Shown here: positions 8,365-17,437 of the stretch, one piece after another
Numbering within the stretch: the first letter of the stretch is position 1
Layout: each line of letters starts with the position of its first letter
Source: RGIG8709 sp045575975
GTDB taxonomy: Bacteria > Bacillota > Clostridia > Monoglobales > Monoglobaceae
Assembly (NCBI GenBank): GCA_045575975.1
Contig: JAZNFO010000069.1
Location: 1-41,173, forward strand
DNA length: 41,173 nt
Direction: 5' to 3'
The notes under the pieces: model-generated
The model's database searches: none
What the model was told of the DNA's origin: nothing
Seen by the model: the letters and a program-made list of their open reading frames with translations, nothing else
Program-made: the position numbers and the translations under genes

Positions 8365-9660
8365 ATGAATATCAGAGAAGCGGCTCTTAAAATATTATAT
8401 GAAGTTGATGTTAATAAAGCATATACTAATGCTCAGCTTAGTAAATTTCTTGCATCAGGTGATGTTGATTCAAGAGACAGGGCACTTCTGTTTGAGTTAG
8501 TTTCAGGAACTCTGAAAAACCGCATAAAAATTGATTATATTATTTCAAAGTTCTCAAAATTGAGAATAAAAAAGATTTCACCATGGGTTATCAATATTTT
8601 AAGACTTGGAGTTTACCAGATATTTTTTCTTGATAAAATCCCAAATTCTGCTGCTTGTAATGAAAGCACCAAACTTGCAAAAAAATACTCAAATAAAGGT
8701 AGCGTTGGTTTTGTAAACGGTGTTTTGAGAAATGTTTGCAGGGATATGAACAGTATTTCGTTTCCTGACAAAGATAAGAATTTAATAGAGTATTATTCAG
8801 TTGAATATTCATTTCCCAAATGGATTGCCCAAAAGCTTATATGCGACTTTGGTGAAGAAAGAGCTTCTTTGTTTATGAAAGAAAGTAATAAACCTCATGG
8901 CGCATATGTCAGGGTTAATCCTTTAAAATCCAATAATGATAGCATTCTTAAGGCGTTTTCCGATTTAGGGTTTGAAGCATATGTATCGGATTTTGCCAAG
9001 AATATAATATATGTTTTATCAGGTATGGATTTGACAAATCTTGATGAATATAAAGAAGGATTATTTTCTCTGCAGAATGTAAGCTCAAAAAGAGCTGTAG
9101 ATGTTTTAAACCCACAAAAGGGTGATGTTGTTTTTGATTTGTGTGCTGCTCCCGGAGGAAAAAGCTGTGCTTGTGCAGAAATAATGGAAAACGAGGGAGA
9201 AATATATTCCTTTGATATTTATAGCCACAAGCTTGACTTGATTAATACTTCTGCCAAAAGACTTGGTATAAATATTATAAAAACGGGGTTGGCAGATTCT
9301 CAGGTTTTAAATAAGATTCTTATCAATAAAGCGGATAAGGTTATTGCGGATGTTCCATGTTCAGGTATAGGAACAATACATAAAAAACCTGATATTAAGT
9401 GGACGAGGGATGAAGCTGATATTAAAGAGCTTAGCAGGATACAACTTAATATTTTGAATTGTGCATCAAAATATGTTAAATGTGGCGGAGAAATACTATA
9501 CAGTACTTGTACAGTATTTAAGGAAGAAAATTCGGATAATGTAAATAAATTTCTTCGTAACAATAAAAATTTTGAAAAGATTTACGAGGAACAGATTTTA
9601 ACTGGAGAAAAAGGAGAAACCGGATTTTATATATGCAAGATAAAAAAGGTTAGTGAGTAG
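8365..9660 (+). CDS. rsmB: 16S rRNA (cytosine-967-C5)-methyltransferase
   Basis: RsmB/Sun type m5C methyltransferase, 431 aa. An N-terminal NusB-like RNA-binding domain (about 1-130) is followed by the SAM-dependent domain with DLCAAPGGKS at 258-267, DVPCSG at 329-334 and the catalytic-cysteine TC motif at 381-382. AAAGGCG precedes the ATG. The stop codon TAG abuts the rlmN ATG with no base between them. Confidence 0.95.
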   Translation: MNIREAALKILYEVDVNKAYTNAQLSKFLASGDVDSRDRALLFELVSGTLKNRIKIDYIISKFSKLRIKKISPWVINILRLGVYQIFFLDKIPNSAACNESTKLAKKYSNKGSVGFVNGVLRNVCRDMNSISFPDKDKNLIEYYSVEYSFPKWIAQKLICDFGEERASLFMKESNKPHGAYVRVNPLKSNNDSILKAFSDLGFEAYVSDFAKNIIYVLSGMDLTNLDEYKEGLFSLQNVSSKRAVDVLNPQKGDVVFDLCAAPGGKSCACAEIMENEGEIYSFDIYSHKLDLINTSAKRLGINIIKTGLADSQVLNKILINKADKVIADVPCSGIGTIHKKPDIKWTRDEADIKELSRIQLNILNCASKYVKCGGEILYSTCTVFKEENSDNVNKFLRNNKNFEKIYEEQILTGEKGETGFYICKIKKVSE

Positions 9661-10689
9661 ATGGTTAATTTAAAAGATTTACCTTATGGTGAAATAAAAA
9701 AAATGCTCAAAGAACTTTCTGAGCCTGAATACAGAGCAAAGCAAGTGTTTTCCTGGCTTTATAAAGGGGTTAAGAGCTTTGACGAAATGACGGATATTTC
9801 AAAAAGTCTAAGAGAAAAACTTTCCAAGGTTTCTTTTATTTCTGTTATGGAAGTTGAAGAGAGATATGTTTCAAAAATAGACGGAACAAGGAAATATCTT
9901 TTAAAGCTTCAGGATGGAAATTTTATTGAGTCTGTTTTAATGAAATACAGTCATGGATATACAATCTGTGTTTCTTCTCAGGTTGGTTGCAGAATGGGTT
10001 GTAAATTTTGTGCATCAACACTTAACGGTAAGGTCAGAAATTTATCTGCAGGTGAAATAACAGATCAGATTTTAACTGTCGGGAAAGATGCCGGAGTGGA
10101 TATTTCCAATATTGTTATGATGGGTATTGGAGAACCCTTTGATAATTTTGAAAATCTACTTATTTTTCTTGAAAATATAACATCCGATAAGGGTATTAAT
10201 ATCGGAATGAGACATATAACGGTTTCAACCTGCGGTCTTGTTGATAAAATGAAACTTATGGCAGATAAAAAGTTACAGCTTACTTTATCTGTATCACTGC
10301 ATGCTTCAAGAAACAGCATCAGGAATGAGATAATGCCCGTCAATAAGATGTATCCAATTGAAGAAGTTATGGATGCTTGCGATTATTATATAAAAAAAAC
10401 AAACAGAAGAATTTCCTTTGAATACACGCTTATAAGCGGTGTTAACGATAATGAAAAAGAGGCAGAGGAATTGTCGAGATTACTTAAAGGCAAGCTTTGT
10501 CATGTTAATCTTATTCCGGTTAATCCGGTTAAGGAAACGGGATTTAAACGAACCGACAGAAAAAATGCTGAAAAATTTCAGCTTTACTTAGAAAAAAAAG
10601 GAATTCCAACAACTATCAGAAGAGAAATGGGCAGTGATATAAATGCTGCCTGCGGACAGTTGAGAAACGAAAAGAGGGTGATAGAATGA
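9661..10689 (+). CDS. rlmN: Dual-specificity 23S rRNA/tRNA adenine-C2 methyltransferase (radical SAM)
   Basis: Radical SAM enzyme making m2A2503 in 23S rRNA and m2A37 in tRNA. The iron-sulfur cluster motif CxxxCxxC is C110, C114, C117. The conserved resolving cysteine C103 (ICVSSQ) and the methyl-carrying cysteine C331 (NAACGQL) are both present, so this is RlmN rather than a degraded copy. Length 342 aa is normal. Start follows directly on the rsmB stop with AAGGT as ribosome site, and the last four bases overlap the next start (ATGA). Confidence 0.97.
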   Translation: MVNLKDLPYGEIKKMLKELSEPEYRAKQVFSWLYKGVKSFDEMTDISKSLREKLSKVSFISVMEVEERYVSKIDGTRKYLLKLQDGNFIESVLMKYSHGYTICVSSQVGCRMGCKFCASTLNGKVRNLSAGEITDQILTVGKDAGVDISNIVMMGIGEPFDNFENLLIFLENITSDKGINIGMRHITVSTCGLVDKMKLMADKKLQLTLSVSLHASRNSIRNEIMPVNKMYPIEEVMDACDYYIKKTNRRISFEYTLISGVNDNEKEAEELSRLLKGKLCHVNLIPVNPVKETGFKRTDRKNAEKFQLYLEKKGIPTTIRREMGSDINAACGQLRNEKRVIE

Positions 10690-11432
10690 AAATAGTTGCA
10701 TATGGTATGTCTGATACCGGACTTGTCAGAGAAATCAATGAAGATAATTTTTTGATTTCGGGTTTTAACCAAGCTTCAGTAAATGGGTTTATTGTTTTGG
10801 CTGACGGTATGGGAGGGCATAATGCAGGAGAAATTGCAAGTGGCACTGCGGTTAGTGTCATAGGCAGAGAGCTTGAAAAAATATCAGATGCCGCAGATGC
10901 GGATAAAATAGTTTATGATATACTTGGCTCCATTGATTATGCTAATAAGAAGATTTTTGATGAAGCACAGTCAGATTCATCAAAAGGTGGAATGGGTTCA
11001 ACATTAGTTGTTGCATATGTAAGAGATAACAAGATGTTTGTTGCAAATATTGGCGACAGTAGAGTATATATTAAAAATGAACATAGTCTTATGCAGATGA
11101 CAGTTGATCATTCAATTGTTCAGGAGCTTGTTGATAAAGGTAGTATTACTCCTGAGGAGGCACTTGTACATCCTGATAAGAATATTATAACAAGAGCCCT
11201 TGGAACAGAGAAGATAGTTGATGCTGATATGTTTGAATATGAACTCAGAATTGGGGATACAATTTTACTTTGCAGCGACGGACTTTACGAAACGGTAAGA
11301 GATAATGTAATATCGGAAACTCTGGATAATGTAGAAGATATTAAAGAAGCCACAAAATGTCTTGTTGATTTGGCTAATGAAAATGGTGGCATTGACAATA
11401 CAACAGTTGTTTTATTAAAGGTTACGGAATAA
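10686..11432 (+). CDS. prpC: PP2C-type serine/threonine phosphatase, partner of PrkC
   Basis: Metal-dependent protein phosphatase of the bacterial PrpC/Stp family, 248 aa. Metal-binding motifs seen are NED (19-20), DGMGGH at 40-45, IGDSRVY, SDGLYE and a C-terminal DNTTVVLL. It removes phosphate from PrkC and its substrates. It overlaps rlmN by four bases and lies 12 bases before prkC, the standard phosphatase-kinase pair. Confidence 0.95.
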   Translation: MKIVAYGMSDTGLVREINEDNFLISGFNQASVNGFIVLADGMGGHNAGEIASGTAVSVIGRELEKISDAADADKIVYDILGSIDYANKKIFDEAQSDSSKGGMGSTLVVAYVRDNKMFVANIGDSRVYIKNEHSLMQMTVDHSIVQELVDKGSITPEEALVHPDKNIITRALGTEKIVDADMFEYELRIGDTILLCSDGLYETVRDNVISETLDNVEDIKEATKCLVDLANENGGIDNTTVVLLKVTE

Positions 11433-11444
11433 GGAGGGGTATAA

Positions 11445-13295
11445 ATGGATTTAACAGGAAAAGTTTTAGCAGACCGCTACGAAATACTTGAAGAGATTGG
11501 TGTTGGCGGAATGGCAGTTGTTTATAAGGCAAAATGTCTTGTTCTTAACAGATATGTTGCCATAAAAGTCCTCAGAGATGATTTAAAAGGGGACGAAGAA
11601 TTTGTCAGAAGATTTAATGTTGAAGCACAGGCTGCGGCAAGCCTGACCCACCCTAATATTGTTTCTATTTTTGATGTTGGTGAAGCTGGTGCTCTTCATT
11701 ATATTGTTATGGAGTATGTTGAAGGTCAGACATTAAAGGAATATATAGATGAAAAACACGAACTTCCATGGCGCGAAGCGGTTGATATTGCTATGCAAAT
11801 TGCAAAAGGTCTTGAAGTTGCTCATAAAAATTCTATTGTTCACCGTGATATAAAACCTCATAATATTATGATAACCAAAGAAGGAAATATAAAGGTAACT
11901 GATTTTGGTATTGCAAGAGCAAATTCACAAAAGACAATGACAGTTGAAAAAACAGCCATAGGTTCAGTTCATTATATTTCACCTGAACAGGCAAAGGGCG
12001 GATTTATTGATCATAGATCAGATCTTTATTCTCTTGGTATTGTTCTTTATGAAATGCTTACAGGCAGAGTTCCGTTTGATGATGAAAATTCTGTTACTGT
12101 TGCAATTAAACAAATTCAGGAAAAACCTGTCCCGCCATGTGAATATAATATAAGCATTCCTATGCCTCTTGAACAAATTGTTTTAAAGGCAATAGCAAAG
12201 GAACCATCTGCGAGACAAAAGGATGCAGCAGAATTTTATTCTGAACTTCATTCAATTTTAAATGATCCTGACAGAATATTAAATTATGAAACGGATGCTC
12301 TTGCAAGTGATGAAACTCAGATTTATAAGCCGGTTGATGTTTCAAAGGATGAAACTATTATTATTCCCAAAATTGACAGAGAAGAAATTAAGGAAGATGA
12401 AGAAATGAGTAAGAAGAGCCGTAGAAATCAAAATGATATAAAAATAGACAAAAACAAGGAACGCAAAGTAATTGTTTTTGCAGTTTTGTCTGCTTTGATT
12501 ATGATATTTGCACTTCTTTTTGGTCTTGCTTCAATGATGGGACTTACGGATATAATATTCAGCGGAGGCGGAAATGTTGAAGTGCCGAAAATTGTTGGTA
12601 TGTCATATGATGAGGCTATTGAAACATATAAGGATGCCGGATTCAGTATAATCAAAGTTAAAGAAGTTGAATCAGATAGAGATGAAGGCATTATTCTTTC
12701 TCAGGAGCCTGAAGATGGAAGAAAAATTAAGAAAAATGACGAAATGAAAATCAATGTCGAGGTTAGTGGCGGTGCAAAGGATATTGTTCTTGACAGCTAC
12801 TTGAAATATACTGATAAGCGCAATGTTGAGTTAGAAATGAAGAGAATAGGTCTTAATTGTGAATTTATCGAAGAAGAAAGTGATGAAATTCCAAATGGAG
12901 CTATTATAAGACAATATCCGACATCGGGCTCTATTGTAAATAAGGGTGATTTAGTTACATTCTATGTAAGTACAGGACCTAAAAAGGAAGATGAGAGCAC
13001 TGAAAATCCAACTGAAAACAAACCTGGTAACTCAAATGATGAGACAACATCTAAAGATCCTGCAACTACAACTAAGCCAGCAGACAAAAAGAGCACAATG
13101 CTTACGGTTTATGGACCAAAAGATAAGAGTGCTGCATTGGTTCATGTTAAGGTTAACGGAAAGATTGTTTACGAAAAAAATATAAGAAACGGACAAAGCG
13201 AAGTTGTTAAACTTGAAAGTCCTATGAGTACTGTTGATGTTGAAATTTTATATGACGGAGTTTCAATGCAGAAAAAAACTATTAATCTTAAGTAA
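11445..13295 (+). CDS. prkC: PASTA-domain serine/threonine protein kinase
   Basis: Membrane-anchored Hanks-type kinase that senses cell-wall fragments or lipid II, 616 aa. Catalytic lysine K41 (VAIKVL), HRD loop H133-D135, DFG 153-155 and the APE-like ISPEQA follow in order. A basic linker leads to one membrane segment (341-362). Outside are two PASTA units (about 377-441 and 442-511), a Thr/Pro-rich linker (512-550) and a short C-terminal beta-rich domain (551-616). Bacillus PrkC has three PASTA units plus an Ig-like end, so this form is shorter. GGAGGGG precedes the ATG. Confidence 0.95.
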   Translation: MDLTGKVLADRYEILEEIGVGGMAVVYKAKCLVLNRYVAIKVLRDDLKGDEEFVRRFNVEAQAAASLTHPNIVSIFDVGEAGALHYIVMEYVEGQTLKEYIDEKHELPWREAVDIAMQIAKGLEVAHKNSIVHRDIKPHNIMITKEGNIKVTDFGIARANSQKTMTVEKTAIGSVHYISPEQAKGGFIDHRSDLYSLGIVLYEMLTGRVPFDDENSVTVAIKQIQEKPVPPCEYNISIPMPLEQIVLKAIAKEPSARQKDAAEFYSELHSILNDPDRILNYETDALASDETQIYKPVDVSKDETIIIPKIDREEIKEDEEMSKKSRRNQNDIKIDKNKERKVIVFAVLSALIMIFALLFGLASMMGLTDIIFSGGGNVEVPKIVGMSYDEAIETYKDAGFSIIKVKEVESDRDEGIILSQEPEDGRKIKKNDEMKINVEVSGGAKDIVLDSYLKYTDKRNVELEMKRIGLNCEFIEEESDEIPNGAIIRQYPTSGSIVNKGDLVTFYVSTGPKKEDESTENPTENKPGNSNDETTSKDPATTTKPADKKSTMLTVYGPKDKSAALVHVKVNGKIVYEKNIRNGQSEVVKLESPMSTVDVEILYDGVSMQKKTINLK

Positions 13296-13315
13296 GACAA
13301 ACGGAGGTCTTTTGT

Positions 13316-14191
13316 TTGATAAACGAATTAAAAGGGACGGTTTTGAAAGGAATTGGCGGATTTTATTATGTGTCAACTGAAGACGGTGTATATGAATGCA
13401 GAGCCAGGGGACTATTCAGAAAACAGAATATAACACCTCTGGTTGGGGATTCGGTTATTCTCCGTTCTGTTGATGAAAACAGTAAAACCGCTATGCTTTT
13501 TGAAATAGAGATAAGGAAGAACTGTCTTAAAAGACCTGCTGTATCAAATGTTGATTCACTTATTGCGGTTATTTCTGTTGAAAATCCAAAACCTAATCTA
13601 TTTCTTTTAGATAAGGTTATTGCTTCTGCTGAAAGGGCTTCTGTTGATATAATAATATGCATAAATAAAACAGATTTATCAGATAATTCTGAGTACTCTG
13701 ATATTTATGAAAAGGCAGGTTTTGATGTTGTGAAACTTAGTGCCTTAAGTGGTGAAAATATTGATATTTTGTCGGATAAGCTTAAGAATAAAATCAATGT
13801 TTTTGCAGGCAATTCCGGTGTTGGCAAATCAAGTATAATAAATTGTCTTCTTGGCGATAATGTCTTTGAAACCGGAGAAATAAGCAAAAAAGCAGAAAGA
13901 GGAAGACATACAACCAGACATTCTGAACTGAGAGAGCTTCCGTTTGGGGGGTATATTATTGACACACCGGGCTTTGGAACTATAGAACTTGATGAAAATA
14001 ACCCAAAAGCGCTTTCTGAATGTTTCAGAGAATTTGAAAACTTTAAGAATGATTGTAAATATATGGACTGCAGTCACAGATGCGAGGAAGGCTGTGCGAT
14101 TATAGAGGCGGTTAATTCGGGTGAAGTTAGTAAAAGTCGATATGAAAGCTATTGTAGTATTTGTGATGAAATTTTGAATAGCAAAAAATAA
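13316..14191 (+). CDS. rsgA: Ribosome small-subunit GTPase RsgA
   Basis: Circularly permuted GTPase checking late 30S assembly, 291 aa. An N-terminal OB fold comes first, then NKTD (117-120) ahead of the P-loop GNSGVGKSS (165-173), switch RGRHTT (195-200) and DTPGF (216-220). The C-terminal zinc motif is C247-x4-C252-x-H254-x5-C260, exactly the family pattern. The start is TTG at 13316, seven bases after GGAGGT (13303-13308); no ATG is near. It follows prkC, which is known to phosphorylate this protein in Bacillus (CpgA). Confidence 0.95.
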   Translation: MINELKGTVLKGIGGFYYVSTEDGVYECRARGLFRKQNITPLVGDSVILRSVDENSKTAMLFEIEIRKNCLKRPAVSNVDSLIAVISVENPKPNLFLLDKVIASAERASVDIIICINKTDLSDNSEYSDIYEKAGFDVVKLSALSGENIDILSDKLKNKINVFAGNSGVGKSSIINCLLGDNVFETGEISKKAERGRHTTRHSELRELPFGGYIIDTPGFGTIELDENNPKALSECFREFENFKNDCKYMDCSHRCEEGCAIIEAVNSGEVSKSRYESYCSICDEILNSKK

Positions 14192-14213
14192 TTGTAAAAC
14201 AGGGGATGATATA

Positions 14214-14882
14214 ATGCTTAATAAGAGTGGATTAATGATTGCACCTTCTCTGCTTGCGGCTGACCAGATGAGACTTGGTGAAGAAATAAAAAAAATAAAG
14301 GATGCAGGAGCAGACCTCCTTCATATTGATGTTATGGACGGACATTTTGTTCCAAATCTTGCTTTTTCTCCTGATATAGTCAAGGCTATAAGAAAAAATT
14401 CAGATATATTTCTTGATGTGCATCTTATGATTTCGGAACCATTAAAGTATATTGAAGTATTTAAGAATGCAGGAGCAGATTTAATTACTGTTCATAGTGA
14501 AGTTGTAGATGACCTTGAAATGGTTTCTAAAAAAATACATAATCTTGGTATTATGGCAGGAATATGTGTTAAACCAAAGACTGATATTGAAGCAGTACTA
14601 CCATATGTTAAAAATTTTGATTTGCTTCTTATTATGACTGTGGAACCTGGCTTTGGTGGACAATCATATATGACTGATATGAATGATAAAATCAGAAAAG
14701 CAAGAAAATATATTGATGAAAACGGCCTTAGTGTACATATTCAGGTTGATGGAGGTATTAAACCCGAAAATGCTTCCGAGCCATATGCTGCGGGGGCAAA
14801 TATTCTTGTTGCAGGCTCTGCTGTGTTCAATGCACCAATACCTGAAGAGGCGGTTAAAAATTTGAAGAGTATAGAAAAATAA
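14214..14882 (+). CDS. rpe: Ribulose-phosphate 3-epimerase
   Basis: Interconverts ribulose 5-phosphate and xylulose 5-phosphate in the pentose phosphate pathway. The TIM-barrel signatures APSLLAAD, HIDVMDGHFVPN (H37, D39), DVHLMI (H70), GFGGQ and VDGGI are present. Length 222 aa is normal. GGGGATGA precedes the ATG; a second ATG at 14235 would also be compatible with the family. The rsgA-rpe-thiN order is conserved in Firmicutes. Confidence 0.95.
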   Translation: MLNKSGLMIAPSLLAADQMRLGEEIKKIKDAGADLLHIDVMDGHFVPNLAFSPDIVKAIRKNSDIFLDVHLMISEPLKYIEVFKNAGADLITVHSEVVDDLEMVSKKIHNLGIMAGICVKPKTDIEAVLPYVKNFDLLLIMTVEPGFGGQSYMTDMNDKIRKARKYIDENGLSVHIQVDGGIKPENASEPYAAGANILVAGSAVFNAPIPEEAVKNLKSIEK

Positions 14883-14894
14883 GGATGTATAATA

Positions 14895-15518
14895 ATGAAA
14901 TGCTATATTTTTTGTTCTTCGTCTGATTGTGATGCGGACTTTATAAAAAATTTAGATTTTTCGGACAGCTTTGTTATTTGTGCTGACGGAGGATTAAATT
15001 TAGCTAAAAAAAACGATGTTAATATTGATTTATGGGTTGGTGATAAAGACAGCTCATCATGTGATAGCCTAAATGTTGAAAAGATAATTTATCCAGCTCA
15101 AAAAGATTTGACTGATACACATATTGCTGTCAACGAAGCACTTAAAAGAGGTTATAAGGATATTTATTTTGTTGGTGCAACGGGTGGACGACTAGACCAC
15201 GAATTTGCAAATTATTGTTTGCTTAAATATATTTTGGAAAATGATGGTTTTGGAACAATATTAAATCCGCAGAATTACATTTTTATGACAGATAAAAATA
15301 TAAAAATCAGCCCAAGTAATATGAAATATATATCATTTTTTCCCTTCGGGGGAAATGTCAGTAGTCTTTCTGTTAATGGCGCTAAGTATTGTATTGAAAA
15401 CTATACACTGGCTGATAATTCAACATATACTGTCAGTAATGAATTTATAAATAACAAAGAGATTTCTGTTTGTTTTGAAAAAGGATATCTCCTTGTTATG
15501 TGTTCCAAGGATAAATAA
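14895..15518 (+). CDS. Thiamine pyrophosphokinase
   Basis: Transfers pyrophosphate from ATP to thiamine to give thiamine pyrophosphate (ThiN family), 207 aa. Motifs seen are ADGG (30-33), GDKDSS (49-54), DLTDTH (71-76) and GATGGRLDH (94-102). The C-terminal substrate-binding domain is beta-rich. AAGGA lies before the ATG. It ends the Bacillus-like run; the rpmB gene that follows in Bacillus on the other strand is not here. No TPP riboswitch was seen upstream. Confidence 0.9.
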   Translation: MKCYIFCSSSDCDADFIKNLDFSDSFVICADGGLNLAKKNDVNIDLWVGDKDSSSCDSLNVEKIIYPAQKDLTDTHIAVNEALKRGYKDIYFVGATGGRLDHEFANYCLLKYILENDGFGTILNPQNYIFMTDKNIKISPSNMKYISFFPFGGNVSSLSVNGAKYCIENYTLADNSTYTVSNEFINNKEISVCFEKGYLLVMCSKDK

Positions 15519-15537
15519 AAGTTGGAGATGTTTTTCT

Positions 15538-16440
15538 ATGAAAAAAATGCTTTTTATATTCAATCCCCATTCTGGAAAAGGGCAAATAAAAAATAAGCTT
15601 ATGGATATTCTTCTTATGTTTGTTCAAAAAGGATATAAGGTTGAAGTGCACCCAACACAGAGAAAAGGGGATGCAATGGAGGTCACAAAAAAGACAGCAA
15701 AGCAATATGAAAGAATAGTAATCTCCGGTGGAGACGGAACATTGAATGAAGTCGTGAATGGTCTTGGGTTAATAGAAAAGGATAAAAGACCATCTGTTGG
15801 GTATATTCCTGCTGGAACAACAAATGATTTTGCTTCAAATCTTAAAATTCCGAAGAATATGATAAAAGCTGCAGAACTAGCAGTAGGGGAAAATAATTTT
15901 AATTGTGATATAGGTTTGTTTGGTGATAAAAGGTTTTTATATGTTGCAGCTTTTGGTATTCTGACTGATGTTGCATACAGCACACCACAGATGAATAAAA
16001 ATTATTTTGGACAGCTTGCATATATTCTTGAAGGTATGAAAAAACTTCCTAATTTGAAATCATATGATATTGAAGTTATAACAGATGATGACGAATATTC
16101 AGGGAAATTTATATTTGGTATGGCATCAAATTCAAATTATGTTGCAGGTATTAAAACCCGTACCGGACTCAGGGCAGATTTGAGTGATGGGTTGTTTGAA
16201 GTTTTTCTTATTAAGGCACCTCAAAATATTATGGAGTTTCAGCTTGCAATTTCGGATTTAATATCTCAGAATTTCTCCTCAGAAAGGTTTTTGATATTCA
16301 GAACAAAAAAAGCAAGATTTAAGTTTGCTGAAGAGGTTCCTTGGACTATAGATGGTGAATTTGGTGGTAATATAGAAGATGTTGAAATATCTCTTGATGA
16401 AAAGGGAATTAATTTTCTTTCAGGATTTATTGATAAATAG
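15538..16440 (+). CDS. Diacylglycerol/lipid kinase family protein
   Basis: DAGK_cat domain lipid kinase of the YegS/BmrU/DgkB type, 300 aa. Characteristic motifs are NPHSGKG (9-15), GGDGTLNEVVNG (64-75) and GTTNDFA (93-99), with WTIDGEFGG near the C-terminus. DgkB recycles diacylglycerol to phosphatidic acid in Firmicutes; which lipid is used here cannot be told from sequence. The open frame runs upstream into thiN, but ATG 15538 with GGAGATG in front gives the family start. A terminator follows ten bases after the stop. Confidence 0.88.
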   Translation: MKKMLFIFNPHSGKGQIKNKLMDILLMFVQKGYKVEVHPTQRKGDAMEVTKKTAKQYERIVISGGDGTLNEVVNGLGLIEKDKRPSVGYIPAGTTNDFASNLKIPKNMIKAAELAVGENNFNCDIGLFGDKRFLYVAAFGILTDVAYSTPQMNKNYFGQLAYILEGMKKLPNLKSYDIEVITDDDEYSGKFIFGMASNSNYVAGIKTRTGLRADLSDGLFEVFLIKAPQNIMEFQLAISDLISQNFSSERFLIFRTKKARFKFAEEVPWTIDGEFGGNIEDVEISLDEKGINFLSGFIDK

Positions 16441-16449
16441 AAGTATAAA

Positions 16450-16484
16450 AGCTCGCTCTAAAGGAGTGAGCTAATTTATTTTTT
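16450..16484 (+). terminator. Intrinsic terminator after the lipid kinase gene
   Basis: A 9-bp stem (16450-16458 with 16464-16472, one G-T pair) with TAAAG loop is followed by AATTTATTTTTT. It closes the operon that starts at yicC. The rest of the 211-base gap to rluB is AT-rich and holds the next promoter. Confidence 0.85.
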
Positions 16485-16574
16485 AAAAATCAACAAATTA
16501 CTTGTGTAAATATAAATTATATTGGCATTATTACTGAAAATCAGGTTATAATTATTTAATTAGTAAAATTTATG

Positions 16575-16603
16575 TTGAAAAAATAAAAAAAATATTGTAT
16601 AAT
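16575..16603 (+). promoter_or_regulatory. Strong sigma-A-type promoter for rluB and the carboxyltransferase cluster
   Basis: TTGAAA (16575-16580), 17 bases, perfect TATAAT (16598-16603). The expected start near 16610 gives a leader of about 40 bases before the rluB TTG. No other promoter was found between rluB and oadA, so it probably drives the whole set down to the terminator at 22517. Confidence 0.7.
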
Positions 16604-16651
16604 AATACTGATTTGGATTTTTTTAGTATTGTGTTGAAAGGAGATAACAAT

Positions 16652-17425
16652 TTGCTTCGTTTACAGAAATATCTTGCTGATTGCGGGGTTGCATCAAGAA
16701 GAGCTTCAGAAGAACTTATTAAATCAGGACGAGTTGCCGTAAATGGTGAGATTGTCAGAGAGATGGGTGTTATAGTTGATGAAACTACTGATGAGATAAT
16801 GTTCGATGGACAAGTTGTGACTCCTGTTAATAAAAAAATATATGTTATGCTTAACAAACCGGTCGGTTATGTCACAACTGTTTCTGATGAAAAAGGCAGA
16901 CCGACGGTTCTTGATCTAGTCAGTGATATACAGGACAGACTTTTTCCGGTAGGCAGACTTGACTATGACACAGAGGGTCTTTTGCTTCTTACAAATGACG
17001 GTGATTTGACTTACAAGATAACTCATCCTAAAAATGATATTTCAAAAACCTATGTTGCCGAGGTTGGTGGAAATATATCAATGGACACAATTATAAAATT
17101 GCGTTCCGGAGTCATGATTGACGGATACAAAACAAAACCTGCAGAGGTTGAGGTTGTTGGAGCAACTCAATATGGAACAAAAATAGAAATATCAATAAAA
17201 GAGGGCAAAAACAGGCAAATAAGAAAAATGTTTGAGGTGTTAGGTTGTACTGTAAAACGCCTGAAAAGAATTAAGGAAGCAGGACTTGTGCTTGGTCACT
17301 TACCTGTTGGAAAATGGAGAAAGCTTTCTGAATCCGAAATTAATATGTTAAAGAAAATAGGTTCTGAAAGCAAAAAGAAAAATTGGTCTTATAAGCAAAA
17401 TAAGAATAAATTTAAAAATAGATAG
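16652..17425 (+). CDS. rluB: 23S rRNA pseudouridine synthase, RsuA/RluB family
   Basis: Pseudouridine synthase with an N-terminal S4 RNA-binding domain (RLQKYLADCGVASRRASEELI, residues about 3-22) and catalytic Asp D104 in GRLDYDTEG. In Bacillus RluB modifies 23S position 2633; RsuA/RluE/RluF paralogues are hard to separate by eye. Length 257 aa. The start is TTG at 16652, eight bases after AAAGGAG (16637-16643); the frame continues upstream only into the promoter. The C-terminus is lysine-rich. It lies 12 bases before mmdA and appears to be cotranscribed with it. Confidence 0.92.
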   Translation: MLRLQKYLADCGVASRRASEELIKSGRVAVNGEIVREMGVIVDETTDEIMFDGQVVTPVNKKIYVMLNKPVGYVTTVSDEKGRPTVLDLVSDIQDRLFPVGRLDYDTEGLLLLTNDGDLTYKITHPKNDISKTYVAEVGGNISMDTIIKLRSGVMIDGYKTKPAEVEVVGATQYGTKIEISIKEGKNRQIRKMFEVLGCTVKRLKRIKEAGLVLGHLPVGKWRKLSESEINMLKKIGSESKKKNWSYKQNKNKFKNR

Positions 17426-17437
17426 AGGAGGTTCGCT

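Noticed and set aside
14683..14865. Second plus-strand frame inside rpe
   Set aside because: It is fully contained in rpe in another frame, with no ribosome site or recognisable protein.
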